From an uncultured Mediterraneibacter sp. (GTDB taxonomy: Bacteria; Bacillota; Clostridia; Lachnospirales; Lachnospiraceae), in NCBI GenBank assembly GCA_944383695.1, contig CALWQP010000023.1:1-46487 (forward strand): a stretch of DNA of 46,487 bases, read 5' to 3'. The translations under genes and the position numbers were made by a program. The notes under the pieces are model-generated. The model was not told where the DNA came from. It made no database searches and worked only from the letters and a program-made list of their open reading frames with translations. Positions 34,860-43,660 of this stretch are shown piece by piece (the first letter of the stretch is position 1; every line of letters begins with the position of its first letter).

Positions 34860-36253
34860 TGGCTGATATGTTGAAGAAAGTGCCTGTGAGAGAACAGGAC
34901 CCGAAAGTGCGTGCTGCAAACTTTGAAGAAGTCTGCCTTGGCTATACTCTGGAAGAAGCGATGGACGAGGCGACGAGATGCTTAGACTGCAGAAATGCAA
35001 AATGTATCCAGGGATGCCCGGTATCTATTGATATTCCGGCATTTATACAGGAAGTAAAAGAAGGAAATATAGAGGAAGCATACAAGGTGATCGGAAAGTC
35101 CAGCGCGCTCCCGGCGATCTGCGGACGTGTCTGCCCGCAGGAGTCTCAGTGTGAGGGGAAATGCATCCGCGGTATCAAGGGGGAGCCGGTATCTATCGGC
35201 AAGTTGGAAAGGTTCGTGGCGGACTATGCCCTTGAGAATGACATCAAACCGATAGGCGCGGAAACTAAGAATGGCCATAAGGTGGCTGTCATCGGTTCTG
35301 GTCCGGCAGGTCTGACCTGTGCGGGCGATCTTGCAAAATTGGGGTATGATGTGACTGTATTCGAAGCGCTCCATGAACTTGGCGGCGTGCTCGTGTACGG
35401 CATCCCGGAATTCCGTCTGCCCAAGCAGAAAATCGTTGCAAAAGAACTTGAAAAGGTAAAAGAACTTGGCGTTAAATTTGAGACAAATGTAGTTATTGGC
35501 AAATCTACAACGATCGACCAGCTTATGGAAGAAGAAGGCTTTGAGGCTGTTTTCATCGGTTCCGGCGCAGGACTTCCGATGTTTATGGGCATTCCGGGCG
35601 AGAACGCGAACGAAGTATTCTCTGCAAATGAATATCTGACAAGAAGTAACCTGATGAAAGCATTTGATGATTCCTATGACACTCCGATCGCGGCAGGGAA
35701 GAAGGTCGCTGTTGTCGGAGGCGGAAATGTGGCTATGGATGCAGCCAGAACCGCGCTTCGTCTCGGAGCTGACGTACATATCGTATACAGAAGGAGCGAG
35801 GCAGAACTTCCGGCCAGGGTCGAAGAAATCCATCACGCAAAAGAAGAAGGAGTGATTTTTGACCTCCTCACAAATCCAAAGAAGATCAATGTGGATGAGA
35901 ACGGCAATATCACGAGCATGACCGTGATCAGGATGGAACTGGGCGAACCGGATGCGTCCGGAAGAAGACGTCCGGTCGAGGTACCGGGCTCAGAGTATGA
36001 TATTGAGGTAGACACAGTGATCATGTCCCTCGGAACATCACCGAATCCGCTTATTTCTTCCACAACAAGCGGGCTGGAGACAAACCGCAGGAAATGTATC
36101 ATTGCGGACGAGGAAAACGGACAGACCTCAAAGGAAGGGGTATTCGCAGGTGGAGACGCTGTTACAGGAGCAGCTACAGTCATCCTTGCCATGGGCGCGG
36201 GAAAAGCCGGCGCAAAAGGCATTGATGAGTATCTGAAGAGTAAAGAAAAATAG
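34859..36253 (+). CDS. nfnB: NADH-dependent ferredoxin:NADP+ oxidoreductase subunit B
   Basis: This 464-residue protein resembles the small subunit of glutamate synthase (GltD/GltA type). Two cysteine clusters near the N-terminus (CLDCRNAKCIQGCPV and CGRVCPQESQCEGKC) bind 4Fe-4S clusters. FAD is bound by GSGPAGLTCAGDLA and NADPH by VGGGNVAMDAARTALRLG. Such proteins are often annotated as NADPH-dependent glutamate synthase, but here the gene is fused in operon with nfnA and no GltB large subunit is present, which favours NfnB. A terminator follows. Confidence 0.9.
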   Translation: MADMLKKVPVREQDPKVRAANFEEVCLGYTLEEAMDEATRCLDCRNAKCIQGCPVSIDIPAFIQEVKEGNIEEAYKVIGKSSALPAICGRVCPQESQCEGKCIRGIKGEPVSIGKLERFVADYALENDIKPIGAETKNGHKVAVIGSGPAGLTCAGDLAKLGYDVTVFEALHELGGVLVYGIPEFRLPKQKIVAKELEKVKELGVKFETNVVIGKSTTIDQLMEEEGFEAVFIGSGAGLPMFMGIPGENANEVFSANEYLTRSNLMKAFDDSYDTPIAAGKKVAVVGGGNVAMDAARTALRLGADVHIVYRRSEAELPARVEEIHHAKEEGVIFDLLTNPKKINVDENGNITSMTVIRMELGEPDASGRRRPVEVPGSEYDIEVDTVIMSLGTSPNPLISSTTSGLETNRRKCIIADEENGQTSKEGVFAGGDAVTGAATVILAMGAGKAGAKGIDEYLKSKEK

Positions 36254-36310
36254 AGCAGACTCAGATAATGCCAGGTACTGAGGAACATATATGAATAAAT
36301 AAGCGATAAG

Positions 36311-36349
36311 AAAAGGCTTCCGGTCTGGTATCAGGCAGGAAGCCTTTTC
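36311..36349 (+). terminator. Terminator of nfnAB
   Basis: AAAAGGCTTCC (36311-36321) pairs with GGAAGCCTTTT (36338-36348). It ends directly before the ribosome site GGAGGAGAG of the next gene. Confidence 0.82.
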
Positions 36350-36361
36350 GGGAGGAGAGAG

Positions 36362-37057
36362 ATGACAGGCGAGATCAGAGAAAAGCTGTATGGGCTTGCA
36401 GAAGAGGATTACAAAGAGTTTAACAGAAAGCTCCTTCCGGGAGTGGAGCATGTCATAGGCGTCCGGCTTCCCGCAATGAGAAAATTTGCAAAAGAGCTTG
36501 CAAAGGAAGATTTCCGCAGCTATCTCGACGAAGCCAGGGGAAAGATCACAGCAGATTCGATCCATGAAGAAATCATGCTCCAGGGGCTTGTGATCGCATA
36601 TGCGAAGATGGAACGGGAGGAAAGGCGAAAATACCTGGATGAATTTGTGCCGAAAATCAGGAACTGGGCAGTATGCGACAGCTGCGTGAACAGCTATAAA
36701 TTCATGAAAAAAGAGGCTGATTACTGGTTCGATTATCTGAAAACATACAGAGGCAGTAAAGAAGAATTTGAACTCCGGTTCATGATCGTTGCCATGATGT
36801 CACATTTTGTAGATGACGCCCACGTTGATGAAATCCTGGAAATCTGCCACAAGATCCGGTCTGACGGGTATTATACGAAAATGGGTGTGGCGTGGACGCT
36901 GCAGGTATGCTATGTGAAATTTCCGGAGAAGACAAGGGCGCTTCTCGAGAATGACCATATGGATGATTTCACACATAACAAAGCGATCCAGAAGATCCGT
37001 GAATCGTACCGGGTGAGCAAGGAAGAAAAAGAAGAGCTGCAGCAGCTTAAACGCTAG
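36362..37057 (+). CDS. DNA alkylation repair protein (AlkD-like)
   Basis: This 231-residue all-helical protein has the HEAT-like repeat layout of AlkD glycosylases: GVRLPAMRKFAKELAKED near the start, the central VPKIRNWAVCDSCVNSYKF, and a C-terminal ALLENDHMDDFTHNKAIQKIRES. AlkD removes bulky N3- and N7-alkylated purines without flipping the base. The WAVCDS aspartate corresponds to the conserved acidic residue of the family. It is a single gene with a strong ribosome site, between nfnAB and the cmk operon. Confidence 0.88.
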   Translation: MTGEIREKLYGLAEEDYKEFNRKLLPGVEHVIGVRLPAMRKFAKELAKEDFRSYLDEARGKITADSIHEEIMLQGLVIAYAKMEREERRKYLDEFVPKIRNWAVCDSCVNSYKFMKKEADYWFDYLKTYRGSKEEFELRFMIVAMMSHFVDDAHVDEILEICHKIRSDGYYTKMGVAWTLQVCYVKFPEKTRALLENDHMDDFTHNKAIQKIRESYRVSKEEKEELQQLKR

Positions 37058-37064
37058 AAATCAC

Positions 37065-37093
37065 TTGTGTATCTTTTGTTCCCGGGGTATACT
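37065..37093 (+). promoter_or_regulatory. Promoter of the cmk-ispH-rpsA operon
   Basis: TTGTGT (37065-37070) and TATACT (37088-37093) are 17 bp apart, 30 bp before cmk. Confidence 0.75.
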
Positions 37094-37122
37094 GGGTTTA
37101 GTGTTAATTTGAGGAGGACGCC

Positions 37123-37779
37123 ATGGGTTATAATATAGCAATCGACGGACCTGCCGGGGCCGGAAAGAGCACGATCGCGAAGCTGGTCGCAAAGGAAATG
37201 GGTTATATATACGTAGATACAGGCGCAATGTACAGGGGGCTTGCCATCCATTTTCTGAAGAAGAAAATCAGAGCAGACGACAAAGACGCGGTAGCAGAAG
37301 CGTGTAAAGACGCTGAGGTGACGATCGGGTATGAAAATGGGGCACAGCAGATATATTTGAACGGAGAGAATGTGACCTCCATGCTCCGCACAGAAGAAGT
37401 GGGGAACATGGCATCAAAGACGTCGGCTATCCCGGCCGTGAGGGAAAAGCTGCTCGAACTTCAGCGCTCTCTTGCGCGGGAGCAGGATGTGATCATGGAC
37501 GGTCGGGATATCGGTACAAACATCCTGCCGGATGCGGACGTAAAGATATATCTTACTGCAAGCGTGGAGACGCGGGCAAAGCGGAGATATGATGAGCTGA
37601 GAGAAAAGGGGGAGGACTGCGACCTGGAATCCATTGCCCATGATATCCGGGAGAGGGATGAGCGTGATATGACAAGAAAAATCGCGCCCCTGAAACAGGC
37701 AGAGGATGCAGTGCTCGTGGACAGCTCAGACATGACCATACAGGAAGTGGTGGAGACGATCTGCTCTCATTGTAAGTAA
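37123..37779 (+). CDS. cmk: Cytidylate kinase
   Basis: This 218-residue NMP kinase has the P-loop GPAGAGKSTIAK at 9-20, the YVDTGAMYRGLA substrate segment, MDGRDIGTNILPDADVKIYL and RDERDMTRKIAPL, all typical of Cmk. It phosphorylates CMP and dCMP with ATP. The GGAGG site is 7 bp before the ATG. In Clostridia this gene commonly heads a cluster with ispH and the S1 gene, as it does here. Confidence 0.96.
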   Translation: MGYNIAIDGPAGAGKSTIAKLVAKEMGYIYVDTGAMYRGLAIHFLKKKIRADDKDAVAEACKDAEVTIGYENGAQQIYLNGENVTSMLRTEEVGNMASKTSAIPAVREKLLELQRSLAREQDVIMDGRDIGTNILPDADVKIYLTASVETRAKRRYDELREKGEDCDLESIAHDIRERDERDMTRKIAPLKQAEDAVLVDSSDMTIQEVVETICSHCK

Positions 37780-37794
37780 AGGAGTTTTTAGCAA

Positions 37795-38646
37795 ATGAAA
37801 ATGATCAAGGCAAAGACGGCAGGATTCTGCTTCGGAGTGAAGCGTGCAGTGGATACTGTCTATGAGCAGGTGAAGCACAGCGAGGGGACGATCTACACTT
37901 ATGGTCCGATCATTCACAATGAAGAAGTAGTAAAAGATATGGAGAGCAAAGGCGTAGTCGTGATCCGCTCAGAAGGAGAGCTTGACAGGCTTGCGGAAGG
38001 CACGGTCATCATCCGCTCTCACGGCGTGGAAAAGAAGATTTATGACAAACTGGAGAAAAAAGGCATCCGCATCGTTGACGCGACCTGCCCTTTTGTAAAA
38101 AAAATCCATAATATCGTCAGTAAAGAAAGCGCAGCGGGAGCTCATATCGTTATCATTGGGAATCCGGAGCATCCCGAGGTACAGGGCATCCGGGGATGGG
38201 CAGGAGATAAGGTGAGCGTCGTTCAGGATGCAGAAGCTGCGGATAAGATCGGATTCGGTAAAAATGAGAAGATATGTGTAGTCTCACAGACGACATTTAA
38301 TTACAATAAATTTAAAGATTTAGTTGAAATTATCAAGAAAAAGAGTTATGATGTAATTGTTTTAAATACAATCTGCAATGCTACGAAAGAACGCCAGACA
38401 GAGGCGCAGCGCATCGCGGAGTCGGTGGATGCTATGATAGTGATTGGCGACAAACATAGTTCCAATACCCAGAAGTTATTTGAAATTTGCCAAAAGGCAT
38501 GTAACAATACGTACTATATTCAGACACTTGACGATTTGAATTTGAATCAATTAGGGTCAGTGGAAACAGTAGGTATTACAGCAGGGGCATCCACGCCCAA
38601 CAATATAATTGAGGAGGTTCAAAATAATGTCAGAGTTATCTTTTGA
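37795..38646 (+). CDS. ispH: 4-hydroxy-3-methylbut-2-enyl diphosphate reductase
   Basis: This 283-residue enzyme is the last step of the MEP isoprenoid route, giving IPP and DMAPP. The three cluster cysteines are in AGFCFGVKRAV, DATCPFVKK and NTICNATKERQ. The conserved acid and histidine lie in HPEVQGI, and AGASTPNNIIEEV closes the protein. It starts 15 bp after cmk with AAAGGAG. In many Clostridia IspH is fused to ribosomal protein S1; here the two are separate, and the S1 frame starts 20 bp before this gene ends. Confidence 0.96.
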   Translation: MKMIKAKTAGFCFGVKRAVDTVYEQVKHSEGTIYTYGPIIHNEEVVKDMESKGVVVIRSEGELDRLAEGTVIIRSHGVEKKIYDKLEKKGIRIVDATCPFVKKIHNIVSKESAAGAHIVIIGNPEHPEVQGIRGWAGDKVSVVQDAEAADKIGFGKNEKICVVSQTTFNYNKFKDLVEIIKKKSYDVIVLNTICNATKERQTEAQRIAESVDAMIVIGDKHSSNTQKLFEICQKACNNTYYIQTLDDLNLNQLGSVETVGITAGASTPNNIIEEVQNNVRVIF

Positions 38647-39778
38647 ACAGATGTTAGACGAGTCATTCAAAACAATCCATAACGGGGAGGTAGTTGAGGG
38701 AACTGTTATCGGTGTGAAACCGGATGAGATCATCCTTAACATCGGGTATAAGGCTGATGGTATCATCACAAAGAATGAGTATTCCAATGATCAGTCCATC
38801 GACCTTACAACAGTGGTTTCCGTTGGTGATACGATGACGGTCAAAGTTCTGAAAGTAAACGACGGAGAAGGCCAGGTTCTTCTTACATATAAGAGACTTG
38901 CTGCTGAGAAGGGAAATGAAAGGCTGCGCGAGGCTTATGAGAATAAAGAAGTCCTCAAAGCGACTGTTACACAGATCCTTGGCGGCGGTATCTGCGCAAC
39001 TGTGGATGAAGTGAGAGTCTTCATTCCTGCAAGCCTTGTGTCTGATTCTTATGAGAAGGATCTGAGCAAGTACGAAGGTCAGGAGATCGAGTTTGTGATC
39101 AGCGAGTTCAATCCGAGAAGAAACCGTGTGATCGGCGACAGGAGACAGCTTCTTGTGGCAGAACGCGCAGAGAAGCAGAAAGAGCTTTTTGCAAGGCTTC
39201 AGATTGGCGACAGGATTGAGGGTACTGTTAAAAATGTAACAGATTTTGGCGCATTTGTAGACCTTGGCGGTGTTGACGGACTGCTTCACATCTCAGAGAT
39301 GTCATGGGGAAGAGTAGAGAATCCGAAGAAAGTATTCCATGTCGGTGATGAACTGACAGTTCTGGTAAAAGACATTCATGAAACAAAAATCGCACTCAGC
39401 CTGAAGTTCCCGGAGACAAATCCGTGGGCAAACGCTGCGGAAGATTTTGCGGTTGGAAAAGTCATTACAGGAAAGGTTGCTCGTATGACAGACTTCGGTG
39501 CGTTTATTGAGCTCGCGCCGGGTGTGGATGCGCTGCTTCATGTTTCTCAGATTTCAAGGGAGCATGTGGAGAAGCCGTCTGATGTACTTTCTATCGGACA
39601 GGAGATCACAGCGAAGATTGTGGATCTCAATGAGGCGGAGAAAAAGATCAGCCTGAGTATGAAAGCGCTTCAGTCAGAAAATGAAGAAGAGACTGAGTCT
39701 GTAGATTATGCTGAGGAAGCAGATTATGGTGCAGAACTAGATTATGTCGAGGAAACTGAAAGTGCTGAGGAAGAATAA
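38627..39778 (+). CDS. rpsA: Ribosomal protein S1-like protein (four S1 domains)
   Basis: This 383-residue protein has four S1 RNA-binding domains at about 14-86, 106-170, 190-260 and 275-345; the last two are the most typical (GTVKNVTDFGAFVDLGGVDGLLH and GKVARMTDFGAFIELAPGVDALLH). An acidic tail follows. Gram-positive S1-like proteins of this length help translation of some mRNAs. I start it at ATG 38627, whose ribosome site GAGGAGG lies inside the ispH end, giving a 20-bp overlap in another frame. A terminator ends the operon. Confidence 0.92.
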   Translation: MSELSFEQMLDESFKTIHNGEVVEGTVIGVKPDEIILNIGYKADGIITKNEYSNDQSIDLTTVVSVGDTMTVKVLKVNDGEGQVLLTYKRLAAEKGNERLREAYENKEVLKATVTQILGGGICATVDEVRVFIPASLVSDSYEKDLSKYEGQEIEFVISEFNPRRNRVIGDRRQLLVAERAEKQKELFARLQIGDRIEGTVKNVTDFGAFVDLGGVDGLLHISEMSWGRVENPKKVFHVGDELTVLVKDIHETKIALSLKFPETNPWANAAEDFAVGKVITGKVARMTDFGAFIELAPGVDALLHVSQISREHVEKPSDVLSIGQEITAKIVDLNEAEKKISLSMKALQSENEEETESVDYAEEADYGAELDYVEETESAEEE

Positions 39779-39809
39779 CAGAGCTTTATCATTAAGAAGA
39801 AAAAGCGCA

Positions 39810-39839
39810 GGGCGATAAGTTGAGTATCGCCCTTTTTTT
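39810..39839 (+). terminator. Terminator of cmk-ispH-rpsA
   Basis: GGGCGATA (39810-39817) pairs with TATCGCCC (39825-39832), followed by seven T. Confidence 0.92.
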
Positions 39840-39896
39840 ATGTTAAAAAATCGACAAGATGTATGTTTAAATGTGCAATTTTTGTCGCAGAATCAC

Positions 39897-39937
39897 TGGA
39901 TTTTAAGGGCTCAGTTTAATATAATGTTTATTAAACA
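39897..39937 (+). promoter_or_regulatory. Putative rnf promoter with palindromic operator
   Basis: A perfect TATAAT (39920-39925) has a weak -35 (TGGATT, 39897-39902) 17 bp upstream. Directly after it lies a perfect 13-bp palindrome, TGTTTA-T-TAAACA (39925-39937). GTTTAAT/ATTAAAC (39914-39920 and 39930-39936) forms a second overlapping dyad. A repressor here would block the start site. Confidence 0.6.
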
Positions 39938-40004
39938 GGTATAAAAGTGTTCTCTGACTTTGTGCCTCACAGGAGAAAACAGGAAACAGAAAGGAAGAAA
40001 GAAA

Positions 40005-41324
40005 ATGGGATTTCTGACATTTAAAGGCGGGATACATCCGGATGATGGAAAATGTTTTTCAAAAGATCAGCCGGTACAGACGATCCTTCCCAAAGGAGAC
40101 CTGGTCTACCCACTGTCCCAGCATATCGGCGCTCCCGCCCAGCCTCTGGTAAAAAAGGGGGATCACGTTCTCAAGGGACAGATGATCGCTTCGGCTTCAG
40201 GATTTGTTTCGGCTCCGGTGCATGCATCGGTTTCGGGCACTGTCAAAGGGCTGGAACAGCGGTTCAGTCCTGCGGGGACAAAGGGTGAATGCATTGTGAT
40301 CGAAAATGATGGGGAATATCGGGAAGCGGAGTATGAACCTGTTAAGCCGCTGGAAGAAATGAGCCGGGACGAGATCCTGGAGAAAATCGGAGAGAGCGGC
40401 ATTGTCGGCATGGGTGGAGCCGGCTTTCCTACAAGGGTCAAACTTTCACCCAAAGAACCGGAAAATATTGACTATATCATTGCTAACTGTGCAGAGTGTG
40501 AACCATATATTACAGCAGATTACCGCAGGATGCTGGAAAATACAGAGGAACTGATAAGCGGCATGCGTGTTGTCCTGTCGCTGTTTCCAAATGCAAAAGG
40601 AATCTTTGCGGTAGAAGACAACAAGAAGGACTGTATTGACAAACTGAAGTCTGCAGTTGATGATGAACCGCGGATGCAGGTGGCCTCGCTTGTGACAAAA
40701 TATCCTCAGGGAGCAGAGCGTCAACTGATCTACGCGGTGACAAAGCGAGCCATCAATTCATCCATGCTTCCGGCGGACGCAGGGTGCATCGTTGACAATG
40801 TAGAGACCCTGATCGGCATTCACCGTGCAGTTATTGAGGGAAAACCTCTGACAGAACGGATCGTGACGGTGAGTGGAGACGATATTGCCTCGCCCGGCAA
40901 TTTTAAGGCGCCTCTTGGAATCAGTCATCAGGAGCTGGTCGACGCGGCCGGCGGATTCATTACTCAGCCTCAGAAGCTGATCTCCGGGGGACCGATGATG
41001 GGGTTTGCCATGGTCACAGTGGATGCCCCGGTGACAAAGACGTCTTCGTCTCTTCTTGCATTCAAGGGAGATGAGGTCGCAAAAAGTAAGGAAACTGCAT
41101 GCATCAATTGTGCCAGATGCGTGGATGTCTGTCCAAGCAGGCTCGTCCCATCCAGGCTGGCGGATCTTGCACAGCGGCATGACGAGGACGGATTTGTGGC
41201 GATGAATGGTCCGGAATGTGTGGAGTGCGGCTCCTGCAGTTATGTCTGCCCTGCAAAAAGACAGTTGAAACAGGCGATCGGTTCCATGCGCAAGACCGCG
41301 CTTGCGAACAAGAAAAAAAAGTGA
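40005..41324 (+). CDS. rnfC: Rnf complex subunit C
   Basis: This 439-residue subunit has an N-terminal lipoyl/SLBB-like part (GGIHPDDGK; LVKKGDHVLKGQMIAS), a central NADH/FMN-type domain with GMGGAGFPTRVKL and NCAECEPYIT, and two 4Fe-4S motifs near the end (CINCARCVDVCP, CVECGSCSYVCP). It is the peripheral subunit that reduces NAD. I start it at ATG 40005, with AAAGGAAG upstream and where the family begins (MGFLTFKGGIHP). It is the first of six rnf genes with tight spacing. Confidence 0.96.
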   Translation: MGFLTFKGGIHPDDGKCFSKDQPVQTILPKGDLVYPLSQHIGAPAQPLVKKGDHVLKGQMIASASGFVSAPVHASVSGTVKGLEQRFSPAGTKGECIVIENDGEYREAEYEPVKPLEEMSRDEILEKIGESGIVGMGGAGFPTRVKLSPKEPENIDYIIANCAECEPYITADYRRMLENTEELISGMRVVLSLFPNAKGIFAVEDNKKDCIDKLKSAVDDEPRMQVASLVTKYPQGAERQLIYAVTKRAINSSMLPADAGCIVDNVETLIGIHRAVIEGKPLTERIVTVSGDDIASPGNFKAPLGISHQELVDAAGGFITQPQKLISGGPMMGFAMVTVDAPVTKTSSSLLAFKGDEVAKSKETACINCARCVDVCPSRLVPSRLADLAQRHDEDGFVAMNGPECVECGSCSYVCPAKRQLKQAIGSMRKTALANKKKK

Positions 41325-41340
41325 GAGAGGAGACAGAGAA

Positions 41341-42273
41341 TTGAACGAGAATTATAATGTATCATCCTCGCCGCATATCCGCGACCGGATAAAAAGTAGC
41401 AATCTCATGCTCATGGTCGTGATCGGCCTGCTTCCGGCAACTTTGTTCGGAATCTGGAATTTCCGCCATGAGAATGCGTGGATACTTGTCGTTGTCACAA
41501 CGGCTGCCGCGGTTTTATCAGAATACATATATGAAAAATTAATGCATAAACCAATTACGATCAACGACTTCAGCGCAGTCGTCACCGGACTTCTGCTCGC
41601 GCTTAATCTTCCGCCAACGCTTCCCTGGTGGATGGGCGCTCTTGGCGCAGTATTTGCCATTATTGTCGTAAAGCAGCTTTTCGGAGGGCTGGGGCAGAAC
41701 TTTATGAACCCAGCGCTGGCGGCACGCTGTTTTCTCCTGATCTGTTTTGCCGGGCGGATGACTTATTTCGTCTATGACGGTGTGACAGGCCCCACGCCTC
41801 TGGCGGAACTGAAAGCAGGCGAAGCTGTAAATACAATGGATATGCTGATAGGAAATATCCGGGGTACGATCGGAGAGACCTCGGTCATAGCGATCATGAT
41901 CGGAGCGATGTTCCTTATCCTCATGGGAGTAATAGACCTTCGGATACCCGGTTCTTATATCGTATCCTTTGTAGTATTTATCGTAATCTTCGGAGGACAC
42001 GGATTTGACCCGCAGTATATAACCGCCCATCTTTGCGGAGGCGGACTGATGCTTGGGGCATGGTTCATGGCAACAGACTATGTCACGTCTCCGATAACCA
42101 GCAGCGGCAAGATCATCTATGGTGTCTGTATGGGACTTTTGACAGGGCTCTTCCGTCTTTTCGGAGGCTCGGCAGAAGGCGTATCTTATGCGATCATCAT
42201 CAGCAATCTTCTTGTACCGCTGATCGAAAAAATAACTCTTCCAAAGCCTTTTGGGAAAGGAGGAGAGAAATAG
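41341..42273 (+). CDS. rnfD: Rnf complex subunit D
   Basis: This membrane subunit of about 310 residues has around nine hydrophobic segments. The segment GVTGPTPLAEL holds Thr152, the expected site of covalent FMN. I choose TTG 41341 as start: GAGAGGAGA lies 8 bp upstream, and the product begins MNENYNVSSSPHIRD like the family. It carries electrons through the membrane in the Rnf ion pump. The next gene starts directly after its stop codon. Confidence 0.93.
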   Translation: MNENYNVSSSPHIRDRIKSSNLMLMVVIGLLPATLFGIWNFRHENAWILVVVTTAAAVLSEYIYEKLMHKPITINDFSAVVTGLLLALNLPPTLPWWMGALGAVFAIIVVKQLFGGLGQNFMNPALAARCFLLICFAGRMTYFVYDGVTGPTPLAELKAGEAVNTMDMLIGNIRGTIGETSVIAIMIGAMFLILMGVIDLRIPGSYIVSFVVFIVIFGGHGFDPQYITAHLCGGGLMLGAWFMATDYVTSPITSSGKIIYGVCMGLLTGLFRLFGGSAEGVSYAIIISNLLVPLIEKITLPKPFGKGGEK

Positions 42274-42888
42274 ATGAACAAGATTATCAAAAACACACTG
42301 ATCCTGACAGCGATTACAGTTGTATCAGGGCTTTTCCTGGGAGTGGTATATGATATTACGAAGGAGCCCATCGCTATAGCCCAGGAAAATACAAAGCAGG
42401 AGGCCTTCAAGTCGGTCCTGCCCGATGCAGCTTCTTTTGATGACTATGAGGACTTTGCTGCAGACAGGGCGGCAGAGATTTTAGAAGAAAATGGGTATGA
42501 GGCAGATGAAATTACCGAAGTTGCCGTGGGAAAAGATGAAAGCGGCGGCACTGCAGGGTATGTTATCAATGTCACTTCCCATGAAGGGTATGCAGGTGAT
42601 ATCCAAATATCGGTAGGCATTGCTGCCGATGGGACAGTGAAGGGGATTGAAATGCTCTCCATCAGCGAGACGGCAGGTCTTGGAATGAAAGCGGATGAAG
42701 AGGACTTCAAGGATCAGTTTAAAGATAAAAATGTAGAGCGCTTTTATTATACAAAAACAAAAGAAAGCGGAGACAATATGATCGATGCGATCAGCGGCGC
42801 TACGATAACGACCAACGCTGTTACAAACGCCGTGGATTCTGCGCTTGTCTATTTCCAGAATGAGTTAGGAGGCGAGGCCAATGAGTAA
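42274..42888 (+). CDS. rnfG: Rnf complex subunit G
   Basis: This 204-residue subunit has one N-terminal membrane helix (about 8-26) and a mostly extracytoplasmic FMN domain. The flavinylation motif is DAISGATITT, with Thr177 as the FMN acceptor in the family pattern. ApbE, encoded at the end of this cluster, is the enzyme that attaches FMN to such threonines. It overlaps rnfE by 8 bp. Confidence 0.95.
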   Translation: MNKIIKNTLILTAITVVSGLFLGVVYDITKEPIAIAQENTKQEAFKSVLPDAASFDDYEDFAADRAAEILEENGYEADEITEVAVGKDESGGTAGYVINVTSHEGYAGDIQISVGIAADGTVKGIEMLSISETAGLGMKADEEDFKDQFKDKNVERFYYTKTKESGDNMIDAISGATITTNAVTNAVDSALVYFQNELGGEANE

Positions 42889-43660
42889 ATGCTTGGAACG
42901 GATTTATAACGGACTTGTGAAGGAAAATCCGACATTTGTACTCATGCTCGGAATGTGTCCTACACTGGCGGTCACCACATCGGCGGTCAATGGCATTGGA
43001 ATGGGGCTGTCCACCACAGCGGTTCTGATCATGTCAAACATGCTGATTTCCATGCTGAGGAAGATCATACCGGATTCGGTGCGTATGCCGGCTTTTATCG
43101 TGGTAGTGGCATCTTTTGTGACTATTGTTGATTTCCTGCTGGAAGGATTTGTCCCGAGCCTGTATGACTCGCTGGGACTCTATATCCCGCTGATCGTCGT
43201 GAACTGTATCATCCTGGGAAGAGCTGAGAGTTATGCCTCAAAGAATCCGGTCCTTCCGTCCATTTTCGATGGGATCGGCATGGGACTGGGATTTACAGTG
43301 GGGCTGACCTGTATCGGTATCGTCAGAGAGCTGATAGGTGCAGGACAGATTTTCGGGATGCAGGTCATGCCGGAGTTTTATGAACCTTTGACCATTTTCA
43401 TCCTTGCCCCGGGAGCGTTTTTTGTGCTTGCCTGTCTTGTGGCGCTTCAGAACAAAGTCAAGAACAATTACGCGAAGAAGGAGAGAGAAGTTCCCCAGAC
43501 GGCCGGGTGCGGCGAAGGATGTGCGGCATGCGCCAGTCGAGGTATCTGCGGCGGGCACATGATATCAGATATATCCGTCAGCTTCGAAGTGGATCAGCCG
43601 GAGGATACCGCGTCAAACAATGGCGGTACAGAAAATAAGAAAGAACAGGAGGGGGTATAA
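42881..43660 (+). CDS. rnfE: Rnf complex subunit E with Cys-rich C-terminal tail
   Basis: This 259-residue subunit has six membrane helices over residues 1-200, with the conserved NPTFVLMLGMCPTLAVTTSA (the cysteine ligates the intramembrane 2Fe-2S cluster shared with RnfA) and VNCIILGRAESYASKN. After the last helix the chain continues for about 55 residues with Cys210, Cys214, Cys217 and Cys223 followed by GGH, then a charged end. Many RnfE proteins stop at 200-235 residues, so the tail is an extension. It might bind a metal or cluster. Confidence 0.93.
   Translation: MSKCLERIYNGLVKENPTFVLMLGMCPTLAVTTSAVNGIGMGLSTTAVLIMSNMLISMLRKIIPDSVRMPAFIVVVASFVTIVDFLLEGFVPSLYDSLGLYIPLIVVNCIILGRAESYASKNPVLPSIFDGIGMGLGFTVGLTCIGIVRELIGAGQIFGMQVMPEFYEPLTIFILAPGAFFVLACLVALQNKVKNNYAKKEREVPQTAGCGEGCAACASRGICGGHMISDISVSFEVDQPEDTASNNGGTENKKEQEGV

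Noticed and set aside
34859..36253. Annotation as NADPH glutamate synthase small subunit
   Set aside because: No large subunit gene is nearby, and the one-base overlap with nfnA points to the NfnAB complex.
37795..39778. IspH-S1 fusion protein as found in many Clostridia
   Set aside because: The frames differ: ispH ends with a stop at 38644-38646 and rpsA has its own start and ribosome site at 38627.
39914..39937. Rex (NADH-sensing repressor) site at the rnf promoter
   Set aside because: The half-sites are TGTTTA/TAAACA with one base between, whereas Rex sites are TTGTTAA and TTAACAA with four between.
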